From positions 508,501 to 572,500 of the forward strand of contig NZ_JADPJL010000012.1 of assembly GCF_023073415.1 (NCBI RefSeq): a stretch of DNA of 64,000 nt. The letters run 5' to 3'. Under the pieces are notes generated by a model, which was not told where the DNA came from, searched no databases, and saw only the letters and a program-made list of their open reading frames with translations. The stretch's first letter is position 1; the number at the start of each line of letters is the position of its first letter. This stretch comes from Bradyrhizobium sp. 190. GTDB lineage: Bacteria > Pseudomonadota > Alphaproteobacteria > Rhizobiales > Xanthobacteraceae. Of this stretch, positions 36,344 to 45,237 are shown piece after piece. The translations under genes and the position numbers were made by a program.

Positions 36344-37543
36344 ATGGAACACAAGAATAAAGGGGCGTTGGCCGGCATCCGGGTGATCGACATCGGCACG
36401 ATGGTTGCAGGCCCGGTCGCCGCAACCTTGCTTGCAGACTACGGCGCAGAGGTGATCAAGATCGAGCAGCCTGGCCGCGGAGATGCTTTGCGTCATATCG
36501 GGCCGTCGTTGGAAGGCGAGAGCCTTTGGTGGAACGTTGAAGGCCGAAACAAGAAATCCGTAACGCTCGATTTGCACCATCCCGAAGGGCAGCGGGTACT
36601 GAAGGAGCTATTGAAAAGCGCCGATGTGCTCGTAGAGAACTTCCGCCCTGGCATCCTGGATAAATGGAATCTCTCTTGGAAATACCTGCAAAAGGTGAAT
36701 CCGAGGCTTGTCATGCTCAGTGTTTCGGGATACGGCCAGACAGGGCCGTACTCAAGTCGTGCAGGATACGACCGTATTGCGCTTGCGATGGGCGGAACCT
36801 TGAATGCGACGGGCTATGCGGATCGCGCTCCAGTAAAGCTCGGCACCGCAATGGCCGACTACTCGACGGCGGTGCTTGGTGCGCTCGGGACGATGGTGGC
36901 ACTCCACCATCGTGATGCGAACGGCGGTACCGGTCAGCAGATCGATCTCTCTCTTTACGAAACAGTGTTTCGCTTCACCGACGTGATGGTCACCGCTTAC
37001 GAGAAGCTGGGTATCACACGGGAGCGGACGGGCAACATTCACTTCGCAGCCGCGCCCGGCGATCATTTCGAAACCTGCGATGGACGTTACATAGTTCTGA
37101 CGGTGTCCAACGACCGCATGTTTGGGCGACTATGCGAAGCTATTCCGGTGCTTGCGGGCGACGAGCGCTTTTCTACCCACGCGAAACGCATCACAGGCAT
37201 TGAGGCAGTCAACAAGATTGTCGCCGATTGGATCAAGTCACTACCTGTCCTGGAGGTCTGCAAAATCTTCGAAGAAAAGGGCTTGGCCTATTCGTTGATC
37301 TACTCGATCGAGGACATTGTTGCCGATCCCCACTACCAGGCTCGGGGCAGCATAGCTACCGTCGAGCATCCGCAAATCGGCGCGCTGAAGATGTCCGCCG
37401 TGCAGCCTCAATTCAGCGGGACGCCATCACCGCAGATCAGGCCTGCGCCCGCGCTTGGCGCACACACTGACGAGGTCCTTCGCGGAATCGCAGGGCTCTC
37501 AGTCGGACAAATTGCAGAACTTCGTAAGGCTGGCACGGTCTGA
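36344..37543 (+). CDS. CaiB/BaiF-family CoA transferase, unit B
   Basis: This 399-residue class III CoA transferase is colinear with the unit A enzyme. GIRVIDIGTMVAGPVAATLL, EVIKIEQPGRGDALRHIG (catalytic Asp), LVENFRPGILDKW and VSGYGQTGPYSSRAGYD are present. ATG 36344 was chosen over the in-frame 36284. The nitroreductase gene follows 8 bases after the stop. Confidence 0.92.
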   Translation: MEHKNKGALAGIRVIDIGTMVAGPVAATLLADYGAEVIKIEQPGRGDALRHIGPSLEGESLWWNVEGRNKKSVTLDLHHPEGQRVLKELLKSADVLVENFRPGILDKWNLSWKYLQKVNPRLVMLSVSGYGQTGPYSSRAGYDRIALAMGGTLNATGYADRAPVKLGTAMADYSTAVLGALGTMVALHHRDANGGTGQQIDLSLYETVFRFTDVMVTAYEKLGITRERTGNIHFAAAPGDHFETCDGRYIVLTVSNDRMFGRLCEAIPVLAGDERFSTHAKRITGIEAVNKIVADWIKSLPVLEVCKIFEEKGLAYSLIYSIEDIVADPHYQARGSIATVEHPQIGALKMSAVQPQFSGTPSPQIRPAPALGAHTDEVLRGIAGLSVGQIAELRKAGTV

Positions 37544-37551
37544 GGTGCTGA

Positions 37552-38271
37552 ATGTCGCAATCCAATTCACCCATCCCGGATCCGGCGAGTGTGGTGGCTG
37601 CCATAGAAAGCCGCTTTTCGTGCCGTGCGTTCAACCATAGCAAGCCAGTCGCACGCCACCAAGTCGAGGACATTTTGCGAATAGCTAGTTGCTCGGCGTC
37701 GAGCACGAACACTCAGCCATGGAAGGTGTATGTGCTGCAAGGGGAACGCCGCGATGCACTCGTTGCGGAAGTATGTGCTGCGCACGACGCAGCCGCAGCA
37801 GAACCTTCACTTGCCGCCAAGTACGCCGAAGTCGACGGCTACTACCCATCAAGGTGGATCTCACCCTATATCGACAGGCGGCGTCATAACGGTTGGAGCC
37901 TATACGGTCTTCTCGGAATTGGAAAAGGTGAGAAAGACAAGATGCACGCACAGGTACAGCGGAATTACCGGTTCTTCGACGCTCCGGTCGGTCTCATGTT
38001 CACCATCGATCGCGTTATGGGCCGCGGTTCACTGATCGACTACGGAATGTTCCTGCAGACCGTGATGTTGGCCGCGCGCGCGCTTGATCTGCACACCTGC
38101 CCCCAGGCGGCCTGGAACAACTTCGCAAAAATTGTGATGCCATTTGTCGGCGCGGGCTCCGATGAGATGCTGGTTTGCGGCATGTCGCTTGGTTACGCGG
38201 AGGAATCGGCACCAGTGAATGCCTACAGGACGCCGCGAGAGACGGTGGAGAGTTTTACGCGTTGGGTATGA
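37552..38271 (+). CDS. Nitroreductase-family flavoprotein, unit B
   Basis: This 239-residue FMN protein has the family layout: an N-terminal SRFSCRAF, then SSTNTQPWKVYVL, and YGMFLQTVMLAARALDLHTCPQ near the C-terminus. Members reduce nitro groups, quinones or enones with NAD(P)H. In this cluster the likely role is reduction of an enone or other electrophile, which is inference. ATG 37552 follows only the short GAGGTG. Relics at 25219 and 46443 show that the gene belonged to all three units. Confidence 0.9.
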   Translation: MSQSNSPIPDPASVVAAIESRFSCRAFNHSKPVARHQVEDILRIASCSASSTNTQPWKVYVLQGERRDALVAEVCAAHDAAAAEPSLAAKYAEVDGYYPSRWISPYIDRRRHNGWSLYGLLGIGKGEKDKMHAQVQRNYRFFDAPVGLMFTIDRVMGRGSLIDYGMFLQTVMLAARALDLHTCPQAAWNNFAKIVMPFVGAGSDEMLVCGMSLGYAEESAPVNAYRTPRETVESFTRWV

Positions 38272-38353
38272 TATGACTGGCATGCATTCGCCCACATCGC
38301 ACCATTGCCTGTGCGACGCCTGTGGAGTTTTTAGTCACACCCTGGGTATGTGA

Positions 38354-39184
38354 ATGATCTATGAAGCAATCGATTTTGCTGTCGACGACGGCGTTGCCTT
38401 TCTCCACTTGAACCGTCCGGAGGCCAAGAATGCGCTCGACGACGCCATGCGGGTGGAGATCGCTGACGTCATCAGGCGCTTGCGCATGGGCATCGACCAT
38501 AAGGAACTCGACGTAAGAGCGCTGGTGATTGGCGGGCGGAGCGGCGCCTTCTGCGGCGGTGGTGACGTAAAGGGAATGGTCACCAAGAAGACCGGCCTAA
38601 TGATGCACAGCCGAATGACGGACATCCAGGACTGGTTCCGCGACCTCCTCAAGCTCGAGATGCCCGTCATCGCGGCGGTTGACGGGCCTGCTTTCGGGGC
38701 TGGATTCAGCATTGCGCTGGCGGCCGACTTCATCATCGCGACGCCAAAGTCGAGTTTTGCGCAGCTTTCGGCCGCATGGGGTTGGTGCCGGACACGTCCA
38801 TCCTCTTCATGCTGCCTCGCATCGTGGGGTTGCAGCGCGCCAAGGAGTTAATTTTCTCGGCGCGGGTGCTGGGTGCCGAAGAGGCCAAAGCCATGGGCAT
38901 CGTCTACGACTTGGTGCCCGAAGGCGAAGCTATCGAAGCGGCCACCGAACTCGCACACAAGATGAGGCTGGCCTCCGTTGCCGCAGTGGGACTCACAAAG
39001 CAGTTGCTCAACCAGACCTCTGAGTCGAGCCAGGCCGCGATGGCGCAGGCGGAGGCACTCGCCCAGGCCATCGCCATTGGCACCGAATACCACGCTGATG
39101 CTGTCCAACGTTTCGTCGGGAAGTCCGCTGTTGTTCAAAGGTTTCAGCGGGCAGAACTGGCGCAAGCCGAAGGCGTCGCCATAG
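38354..39184 (+). pseudogene. Enoyl-CoA hydratase/isomerase with frameshifts
   Basis: The first 135 codons read FLHLNRPEAKNALDDAM, GGRSGAFCGGGDVKG and AAVDGPAFGAGFSIALAADF. At 38755-38758 a run of four T breaks the frame; adding one T gives SFCAAFGRMGLVPDTSI and continues in the next frame to LFMLPRIVGLQRAKELIFSA. Near 39116 the frame probably shifts again, to SPLLFKGFSGQNW and a stop at 39184. The homopolymer break could be a sequencing error, but a second break makes a real pseudogene more likely. It differs from the crotonases at 22670 and 34454. Confidence 0.8.
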
Positions 39185-39227
39185 CCAACTGCCCTGAAGT
39201 TCCTACTTGCTCAAAGCTAGATCAGCC

Positions 39228-40211
39228 ATGTTTAACCGCTCCGAGCTCTCACTTCCCGTTATCTGCGCACCCATGTTCCTCGTCACCGGCCCTGAACTGG
39301 TAACGGAGGCTTGTCTCGCGGGGCTCGTGGGCGTGCTGCCGCGACACAATGCCAGAACTCTCGAGCAGTTCGACGGCTGGCTTGAGACTATCCATTCCGC
39401 TCGCAAGGAAGCGCTGGCCCGTTCCATCAAGGTGGGCCCGCTTGTAGTGAACGTTTCCGCAAAGTTGCCAGCGGCTGACCTTGAAGACACTTTGCAGCTT
39501 GCAGCCGGTTACGGCGTGGATACTGTCATCAGTGTCGGCGGCGGGCCGCGCGAAATCGTGCGCGTCGCGCATTCGAAGAGCATGGGGGTGCTCCACGACG
39601 TCATTAGCTTGGAATTTGCCAAGAAGGCGATTGGCCAAGGGGTCGACGGCCTTATCGCAATCGGTTCGGGAGGCGGCGGCCACTCCGGACGTTTGTCGCA
39701 TCTGACGTTGATCGAGAAAATTCGGGCGACATTTCAGGGCCCCCTGGTGATGGCGGGGGGGATCTCGACGGGCGCAGGTGTACGGGCCGCAGAAGTTTTG
39801 GGCGCTAACTATGCGTACATGGGAACTCGTTTCATTGCCACTACAGAGGCGAATGCTCCTGCCGAATACAAGCAGATGCTTGTTGAATCGACCTCGGAGG
39901 ACCTGGTGTACACGCCCAACATCACCGGTGTGTCTGCGAACTGGCTGAAGCCATCGCTAAAGCGCTGCGGTATCAACATCGAGACGCTCCAGAGGCCCGG
40001 CGCCGGACGCTTCGACCATCTGCCGACCGACATCCGGCCGTGGCGGGACATCTGGAGTGGTGGGCAAGGTATCGATCTCATTGAGGACATCCCCGACGTC
40101 GCCGTGCTGGCTGCGCGGCTCGTCTGCGAATACCAGGCTGCTTGCGCACGCCGAGAGATTCAAGTGCCGGGTGCTTACCTTTCGCTAATTACGACACACG
40201 CAAAGGACTAA
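39228..40211 (+). CDS. Nitronate monooxygenase / 2-nitropropane dioxygenase family
   Basis: This 327-residue FMN TIM-barrel protein reads VICAPMFLVTGPELVTEAC at the start, then VNVSAKLP, and the phosphate-binding GSGGGGHSGR and GGISTGAGV. Members oxidise nitronates or reduce enones. Its relation to the nearby nitroreductase is suggestive of a nitro or enone substrate but not proof. ATG 39228 was chosen over the in-frame 39207. Confidence 0.9.
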   Translation: MFNRSELSLPVICAPMFLVTGPELVTEACLAGLVGVLPRHNARTLEQFDGWLETIHSARKEALARSIKVGPLVVNVSAKLPAADLEDTLQLAAGYGVDTVISVGGGPREIVRVAHSKSMGVLHDVISLEFAKKAIGQGVDGLIAIGSGGGGHSGRLSHLTLIEKIRATFQGPLVMAGGISTGAGVRAAEVLGANYAYMGTRFIATTEANAPAEYKQMLVESTSEDLVYTPNITGVSANWLKPSLKRCGINIETLQRPGAGRFDHLPTDIRPWRDIWSGGQGIDLIEDIPDVAVLAARLVCEYQAACARREIQVPGAYLSLITTHAKD

Positions 40212-40212
40212 C

Positions 40213-41352
40213 ATGGACTTCAAGATTTCGGACGACTCGCTCGCCTTGCAGGCGTCTACCCGGGAAGTGGTCGACGACATCCTCAAGCATGAGCCGCACT
40301 TTCACGAGACCAATGTGGTGCCGCAAGAGGTGGACGCGACGCTGCGGGCGCTGGGGTACTACGGGCTGTCGATCCCTGAGGAATTCGGTGGCACCAAAGT
40401 CGACAAGGTCAGTTTGGCGCTGATTCAACTGGAGCTCGGGCGCATGCCTCCCCAGTTCTGGCCCTCGATTCGTCAGGCATTGGGGCCCATCCCCCAATTG
40501 CTGCTCCTGCACGGCACCCCGAAGCAAAGGAACCAGTGGCTGCCGCGGATCGTGGCCGGCGCGACGGTCTGCTTCGCACTCACCGAACCCGACGCCGGAT
40601 CGGACGTGGCAGCGATGAGGACGACTGCCGTGAAGAAAGGCGACCGATGGGTGCTGAACGGCTTCAAGACATACATCTCGAATGCCGAACGCGGCGATGT
40701 GTTCCTGGTGTTGGCCAAGACCGACAAGAGCAAGGGGCGCGACGGTGTATCGGCCTTTCTCGTAGAGCCGCAAACTCCCGGATTCAGCATGAGCAAGCCC
40801 ATTCGCACGATGGGCTTCATGACCAATGGCGTTTACGGGCTCACGTTCGACAACTGCGAAATCCCTGCGGAAAACCTGCTCGGCGAAGAGAATCGCGGCT
40901 TTTATTACGCAGTTTCGGGGCTGAATGAAGCCCGCGTCAATGTCGGCTGCCAAGCCCTGGGGGGCAGCCAGATTGCCTACGAGCACGCGCTGCAGTATTC
41001 TAAGGATCGCGTGACCTTTGGCCAGCCGCTGTCAAGCCATCAAGTTCTGCAGCACATGCTGGCGGATATGGCCATGGAGCAGCATGCGGCGCGGCTGCTG
41101 TTGCTGGAAGCCGCTTGGTGCCTGGAAAACGGTGTGGACGTGCGCTTGAAGTCCTCCTTTGCCAAGGTGTTCTGCACGGAAGCTGCCAATCGCATTGCGG
41201 ACAAGGCCCTGCAAATCTTCGGGGGCGCCGGCTATATCAGGGGCATGGTGGTTGAACGCGTGTACCGCGACTTGAGGGTCATGCGGATTTTCGAGGGTGC
41301 GAACGAAATCCAGCGCAACATGATTGCGAAGCAGTTGCTGCCGAAGGCCTAG
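40213..41352 (+). CDS. Acyl-CoA dehydrogenase, unit B partner
   Basis: This 379-residue flavoprotein closely matches the minus-strand gene at 25765-26904, with ALTEPDAGSDVAAMRTTA and RIFEGANEIQRNMIAKQLL. It begins two bases after the nitronate monooxygenase stop, so they are coupled. The conserved EGANEI segment near the C-terminus differs from the paired dehydrogenases at 33250, so this is a distinct dehydrogenase acting earlier or later in the pathway. Confidence 0.92.
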   Translation: MDFKISDDSLALQASTREVVDDILKHEPHFHETNVVPQEVDATLRALGYYGLSIPEEFGGTKVDKVSLALIQLELGRMPPQFWPSIRQALGPIPQLLLLHGTPKQRNQWLPRIVAGATVCFALTEPDAGSDVAAMRTTAVKKGDRWVLNGFKTYISNAERGDVFLVLAKTDKSKGRDGVSAFLVEPQTPGFSMSKPIRTMGFMTNGVYGLTFDNCEIPAENLLGEENRGFYYAVSGLNEARVNVGCQALGGSQIAYEHALQYSKDRVTFGQPLSSHQVLQHMLADMAMEQHAARLLLLEAAWCLENGVDVRLKSSFAKVFCTEAANRIADKALQIFGGAGYIRGMVVERVYRDLRVMRIFEGANEIQRNMIAKQLLPKA

Positions 41353-41450
41353 TTCTCACAACGGCCGAATGCAGGCACATCGCAATTTGGCGTAGTGCCT
41401 GCCCCAGATGTTCTTACTGTTCTATTCGATCTGGAGACTAAAGTGAAAAA

Positions 41451-41579
41451 GTGACTACTCGCCGTACGTTTCTCAAGCATTCACTCGTTTTCGCGGCCGC
41501 AGCGTCCGCATTCGGTCCTGCGTTCGGGCAGCCAGGGAGGACGATCAAGTTCGTCATTCGTCTGCAGGATACCTACTGA
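41451..41579 (+). pseudogene. Signal-peptide remnant of a binding-protein gene
   Basis: From GTG 41451 the frame reads TTRRTFLKHSLVFAAAA, a twin-arginine (RR-x-F-L-K) export signal, and continues through GQPGRTIKFVIRLQ before a stop. This looks like the first 40 codons of a DctP- or Bug-type protein cut off after the signal. The stop lies inside the 3' end of the amidohydrolase read in the other direction. Confidence 0.65.
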
Positions 41580-42433
41580 TCCTTTGTCGGCGACCAGCCA
41601 TAGACCTTGGAGCACGCACCGCCCATCAACATCGCCCGCTCGCTCTCGCTCAGGCGCGCTGTCTGGCGGAAGGGGACGACGGCCTGTTCATAGTTGACCA
41701 CCGCGAAGGCACGCGTCCAGTCGGTGCCCCATAGGCAACGGTCGAAACCCCACGCCTCGAAGATCCGGGCGAGCGGATCCCAGATGTCCGGGAAAGGATA
41801 TGGTTGACTGGACAGTGTGCAGGCACCGGTCACCTTGATCACCGCATTGGGGCGCTTGGCGAGCTCCAGCACCTTGAGCAGGTCGGCCCAAGGCTCAGGT
41901 GGGGCGGGGGGTGTAAGCGGCTGTGGAATTCCCAAATGGTCGATAACGAATCGCGTGTTGGGATGACGATCGATCAGTTCCACAGCTGCATCCAGGTTAC
42001 GCCAGCAGAAGAAATTAACCGGCAGGTCCTGCCGGGCTGCTTCGCGCAGAATTCGGTCTATCCCGGCGGGGTTCGGAACACCTGCGGGTTCGATTCCCAT
42101 CAGGACGCGGATCCCGACCGCCCCCGGCGTCTTCTTCCAGTCGGCGATGGCATCGGCCACGGTCGGGTCGTGCGAATCGACCGGCTTGACCAACGCAAAC
42201 CGGCCAGGATGGGCTCTTTGCACCTCGACCGCATAGCTGGCGTCGTATTGGTACAGGGATATCGGAGAGACGATCACGGCGCCGTCGACGCCGACCTTGT
42301 CCATCGCAGCCACCATCTCGTCGCCCGTAACGTGATCGTGCCAATTGAACGTGGGCGCGTTAGGCGTGCGGTGCCAAGGCCGTCTCGGCGTGTTCGCCTC
42401 ATAGGTATGGACCTGGGAATCGATGATCGGCAT
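41573..42433 (-). CDS. Amidohydrolase-2 family metal-dependent hydrolase
   Basis: This 286-residue TIM-barrel protein belongs to the family of 2-pyrone-4,6-dicarboxylate lactonases and L-fuconolactone hydrolases. The N-terminal metal motif is IDSQVHTY, in which the first His of the usual HxH pair is Gln; VIDHLGIP and LWGTDWTRA supply the other conserved ligands. It may hydrolyse a lactone or decarboxylate an acid. The ATG at 42433 faces the shared promoter (copy 3), which points the other way. It is an isolated gene on its strand. Confidence 0.88.
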   Translation of the reverse strand: MPIIDSQVHTYEANTPRRPWHRTPNAPTFNWHDHVTGDEMVAAMDKVGVDGAVIVSPISLYQYDASYAVEVQRAHPGRFALVKPVDSHDPTVADAIADWKKTPGAVGIRVLMGIEPAGVPNPAGIDRILREAARQDLPVNFFCWRNLDAAVELIDRHPNTRFVIDHLGIPQPLTPPAPPEPWADLLKVLELAKRPNAVIKVTGACTLSSQPYPFPDIWDPLARIFEAWGFDRCLWGTDWTRAFAVVNYEQAVVPFRQTARLSESERAMLMGGACSKVYGWSPTKDQ

Positions 42434-42629
42434 CTAACAAGCTCCCTGAAAGTGGAGTTAAACGACATGGCCAGGCCGGTCATCGGCGCCTGGAAGGGGA
42501 GGGGCCAGCGCATTTCGTCCCGGTCTCGCCCGTGTGTGAACCATACCTAGATCAACTAACGTCAAGCGCAGGTCTACCACAACCTTGACATTCTCTGGCT
42601 GATTACTCGTTGCGGTCTTTGTTAAAAAT

Positions 42630-42657
42630 TTGACATACAACCAACAAGTGACAGAAT
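42630..42657 (+). promoter_or_regulatory. Shared promoter/operator, copy 3 (TRAP dctP)
   Basis: TTGACA (42630-42635), 16-base spacer with AACCAACAAGT and CAGAAT (42652-42657). The 5' flank GTTAAAAA also matches copy 2. Downstream sequence differs from copies 1, 2 and 4, which share a leader. The dctP start is 87 bases after the -10. Confidence 0.8.
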
Positions 42658-42743
42658 TGGATCTGTTTTGACCTGGTGCATCTATTTTGCACTGGTGATT
42701 TCGGCCGTCGCTAACTGAAAAAATCAGCTGGGAGGAGACAGAC

Positions 42744-43757
42744 ATGAACGACGTCAGCCGCCGGACGGTGGTGAGGGGCATTGCCGCGACGGCGGGCTCA
42801 ACCTTGGGCTTCCCCGCACTGGCGCAACGTGAGGGGATCAAGTTCAAGTTAGGCACGGACGTGCCGGAAACCTTCCCTACCGTCGTATACGCGCGCAAGG
42901 CGGCGGAGAAGATCGCCAGCGAAAGCAATGGGCGTCTGCGCATTGAGATATTTCCCGCGAACCAGCTTGGCTCCAGTACCGATCTGCTGTCGCAAGTCCG
43001 CTCCGGCGCAGTGGAGATGGTCGCTCTGCAGGGTACGACCTTGTCCACGTTGGCCCCGGTTGCGGGAATCAATACCGTGACATTTGCTTTCAAGGAATAC
43101 GCGACCGTATGGGATGCAATGGATGGCGATGTGGGAACCCTCGTTCGCAAGTCCCTGGCACCCTTAGGCCTGCATGTGGCTACGAAGATGTGGGACGGTG
43201 GCTTTCGACAGGTCTTCACCGCATCCAAGCGGATCTCTTCCCCCGACGACTTGAAGGGTCTCAAGATTCGGGTTCCGGTCAGTCCCATCTTTGTGTCGAC
43301 GTTCCGCGCATTGGGCAGCTCACCGGCGGCGATCAACGTCGCCGAGCTGTACTCGGCGCTGCAGGCAGGCATCGCAGACGGATGCGAGCTACCGTTGACT
43401 GGCATCGACTCGCTGAAGCTCTATGAGGTTCAGAAGCAGTGCTCGATGACCAATCACCTCTGGGATGGACCGTGGCAGGTCGTCAACGCCAAGGTATGGA
43501 GCCGCCTGCCATCGGATTTGCAGGACATCTTCATCCGCAATTTCGATGCCGTCGCTGAGGAGCAGCGCAGGTTCACCCAGCAGCAAGCGACGGACCTGGT
43601 GCCGGAACTCGAAAAGAAGGGGATGGTCTTCACCCGGCCGGACCCTGCACCGTTCCGCAAGGTACTGGCTGCATCCGGCTTCTATGGTGAATGGCAGAGT
43701 AAATTTGGTTCGGAAGCATGGGCGGTTCTCGAACGGTACACGGGAAAACTGAGCTGA
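42744..43757 (+). CDS. dctP: TRAP transporter periplasmic binding protein, DctP family
   Basis: This 337-residue exported protein has a twin-arginine signal (SRRTVVRGIAATAG) and the TRAP binding fold: VPETFPTVVYARKAAEKI, EIFPANQLGSSTDLLSQV and the carboxylate-binding Arg region FKGLKIRVPVSP-like LKGLKIRVPVSPIF. It has clear resemblance to the intact DctP at 62676 (minus strand). ATG 42744 follows GGGAGGAGAC. The permease genes next to it are broken, so it would need the permease at 60756. Confidence 0.92.
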   Translation: MNDVSRRTVVRGIAATAGSTLGFPALAQREGIKFKLGTDVPETFPTVVYARKAAEKIASESNGRLRIEIFPANQLGSSTDLLSQVRSGAVEMVALQGTTLSTLAPVAGINTVTFAFKEYATVWDAMDGDVGTLVRKSLAPLGLHVATKMWDGGFRQVFTASKRISSPDDLKGLKIRVPVSPIFVSTFRALGSSPAAINVAELYSALQAGIADGCELPLTGIDSLKLYEVQKQCSMTNHLWDGPWQVVNAKVWSRLPSDLQDIFIRNFDAVAEEQRRFTQQQATDLVPELEKKGMVFTRPDPAPFRKVLAASGFYGEWQSKFGSEAWAVLERYTGKLS

Positions 43758-43771
43758 TGGAGGGCCCGGGT

Positions 43772-44863
43772 GATGATGCAGTCCGCGCCAAAGACCAGTC
43801 TGTTCAATCCTTCGTGTAGCCCGCGACGGCAGGCGGCCACATCACAGCTTTGCCAACCACTGCGGAGCCGACGCGCCCGTCGCCTGCGAGCTAGCGCCGC
43901 ATGGCTTGCGGCGAGGCGCTGGCAGTCATCGAGTTCGCATCCGCGCGATCATCGTCGGTCAAACCGGCCTGCTCTTGCTGAGTGTGCTGTCGCGTTATGT
44001 CGACGAGGTTGCCATAGTGTCCTGGCTCGTGATTGGCTCGAGCATGGCCCCGGCGCGCGACGGACACATGCGGCTCTCCACCGTCGTGGACCGCTTCCCC
44101 GCGTCTGTCCGGTGGATGCTCAGAGCCTTCGCCATCTTGATTCCCCTAATCTTCCTGCTCATAGTTGCGCACCTCGCACTCGAGTACGCGCGTGACGAGA
44201 GAGCCATCACGACCCCAGCACTGGGAATTTCCAATTTTTGGCGAGCCGTGGCGATGTTTTCGGGGTTTCGTCCTCATGATTCCGATTGCTGCCTAGCAGT
44301 TGCTCTCACGATGCAGGCTCCGGGACGTCGTCGCGGCGTCATTGGTGCTTTGCGCCTTCACCGGCCTCATCTGCTGAATACAATCAAAGATTGTTTCGAC
44401 TGGTAATTACAGCGTTCTACTCTTCACCTGATCGTGGGTTGCTGACGGCGTCCGCGATGGGATTGGGCGCCTAGCAATCCGGCCTGTCGCGAGACCTGGT
44501 GTCCATCATTCGATCCCTGCCAGGCAGAGCGCCGGTCTCCATGTTGGCGTCGATCGTCGCCTTCATCATTCTGGGGAGCCTGCTTGAGGGATTCCAGCGA
44601 TGGTGCTTTTCGGACCCATGCTGTTCCCCGTCGCCCGCGCACTTGGTGTTCATGAAGTGCAGTACGCGATAGTCGCGATCCTCGCGATGGGCTTCGGCCT
44701 GTTCTCGCCCTCGTTCGGTATCGGCTTCCACAGCGCTTGCGCGATCGGAAAGGTGGATCCCGCGGACGCCTCGAAGGTGATATGGCCGCATATGGCTGCG
44801 CTCGGTGCTGGACTTCTCATTGTCGCCGGAGTCCCGTGGATATCGACAGTCTTCGTCAAGTAG
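43772..44863 (+). pseudogene. TRAP transporter fused permease (DctQM), wrecked copy
   Basis: The first part reads as DctQ in frames that change (VGQTGLLLLSVLSRYVDE, RDGHMRLSTVV, TTPALGISNFWRA). The last part reads as the end of DctM (MVLFGPMLFPVARALGVHE, VAILAMGFGLFSPSFGIGF). Both match the intact fusion at 60756-62636. An amber stop near 44472, a one-base loss at about 44590 and the loss of most of DctM show that it is dead. It follows dctP, as in the intact set. Confidence 0.88.
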
Positions 44864-44948
44864 GCCAGCGCGATGCGGGGAATCAGGGCGCGATGTCCCA
44901 ATGGCGGCGCATCGGCAGCGCGGACAGTATCAATACCGGAGATTAGCT

Positions 44949-44984
44949 GTGAATATTCTGGTCCCCGTCAAGCGGGCTTCCAGT
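44949..44984 (+). pseudogene. Possible EtfB N-terminal scrap
   Basis: From GTG 44949 the frame starts VNILVPVKRA, which is how electron-transfer flavoprotein beta subunits begin. Similarity ends after ten residues, so this may be chance. An Etf gene would fit the acyl-CoA dehydrogenases in the neighbourhood. Confidence 0.35.
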
Positions 44985-45029
44985 TCTCGCAATGGTGTTT
45001 GTCGACGTACTTCTCTCATTGCCATCGGG

Positions 45030-45110
45030 CCGCAAGCGGAAAAGGGGGCCGAAGATCAGGCGCTGGGGCGCTCCCGAGGCGGACCGACCACCAAAACTCT
45101 TGACCGCCAC
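45030..45110 (+). pseudogene. IS5-family (IS427-like) transposase relic
   Basis: A short frame reads EKGAEDQALGRSRGGPTTK, the junction block of IS427-type transposases. The catalytic residues are gone. It lies immediately before unit C and may mark the left edge of that copy. Confidence 0.65.
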
Positions 45111-45237
45111 GCTCGCGATGTCAGCTGCCGTCGATTCAGTCGATTCCGTGTAGCGACTTGAGGGGCAACTCGCAAAAAAAGCATGCATTGCCGAAGGGTT
45201 GAGCATAAAATGATTGAGCAACTTAAGGAGTTTGACG

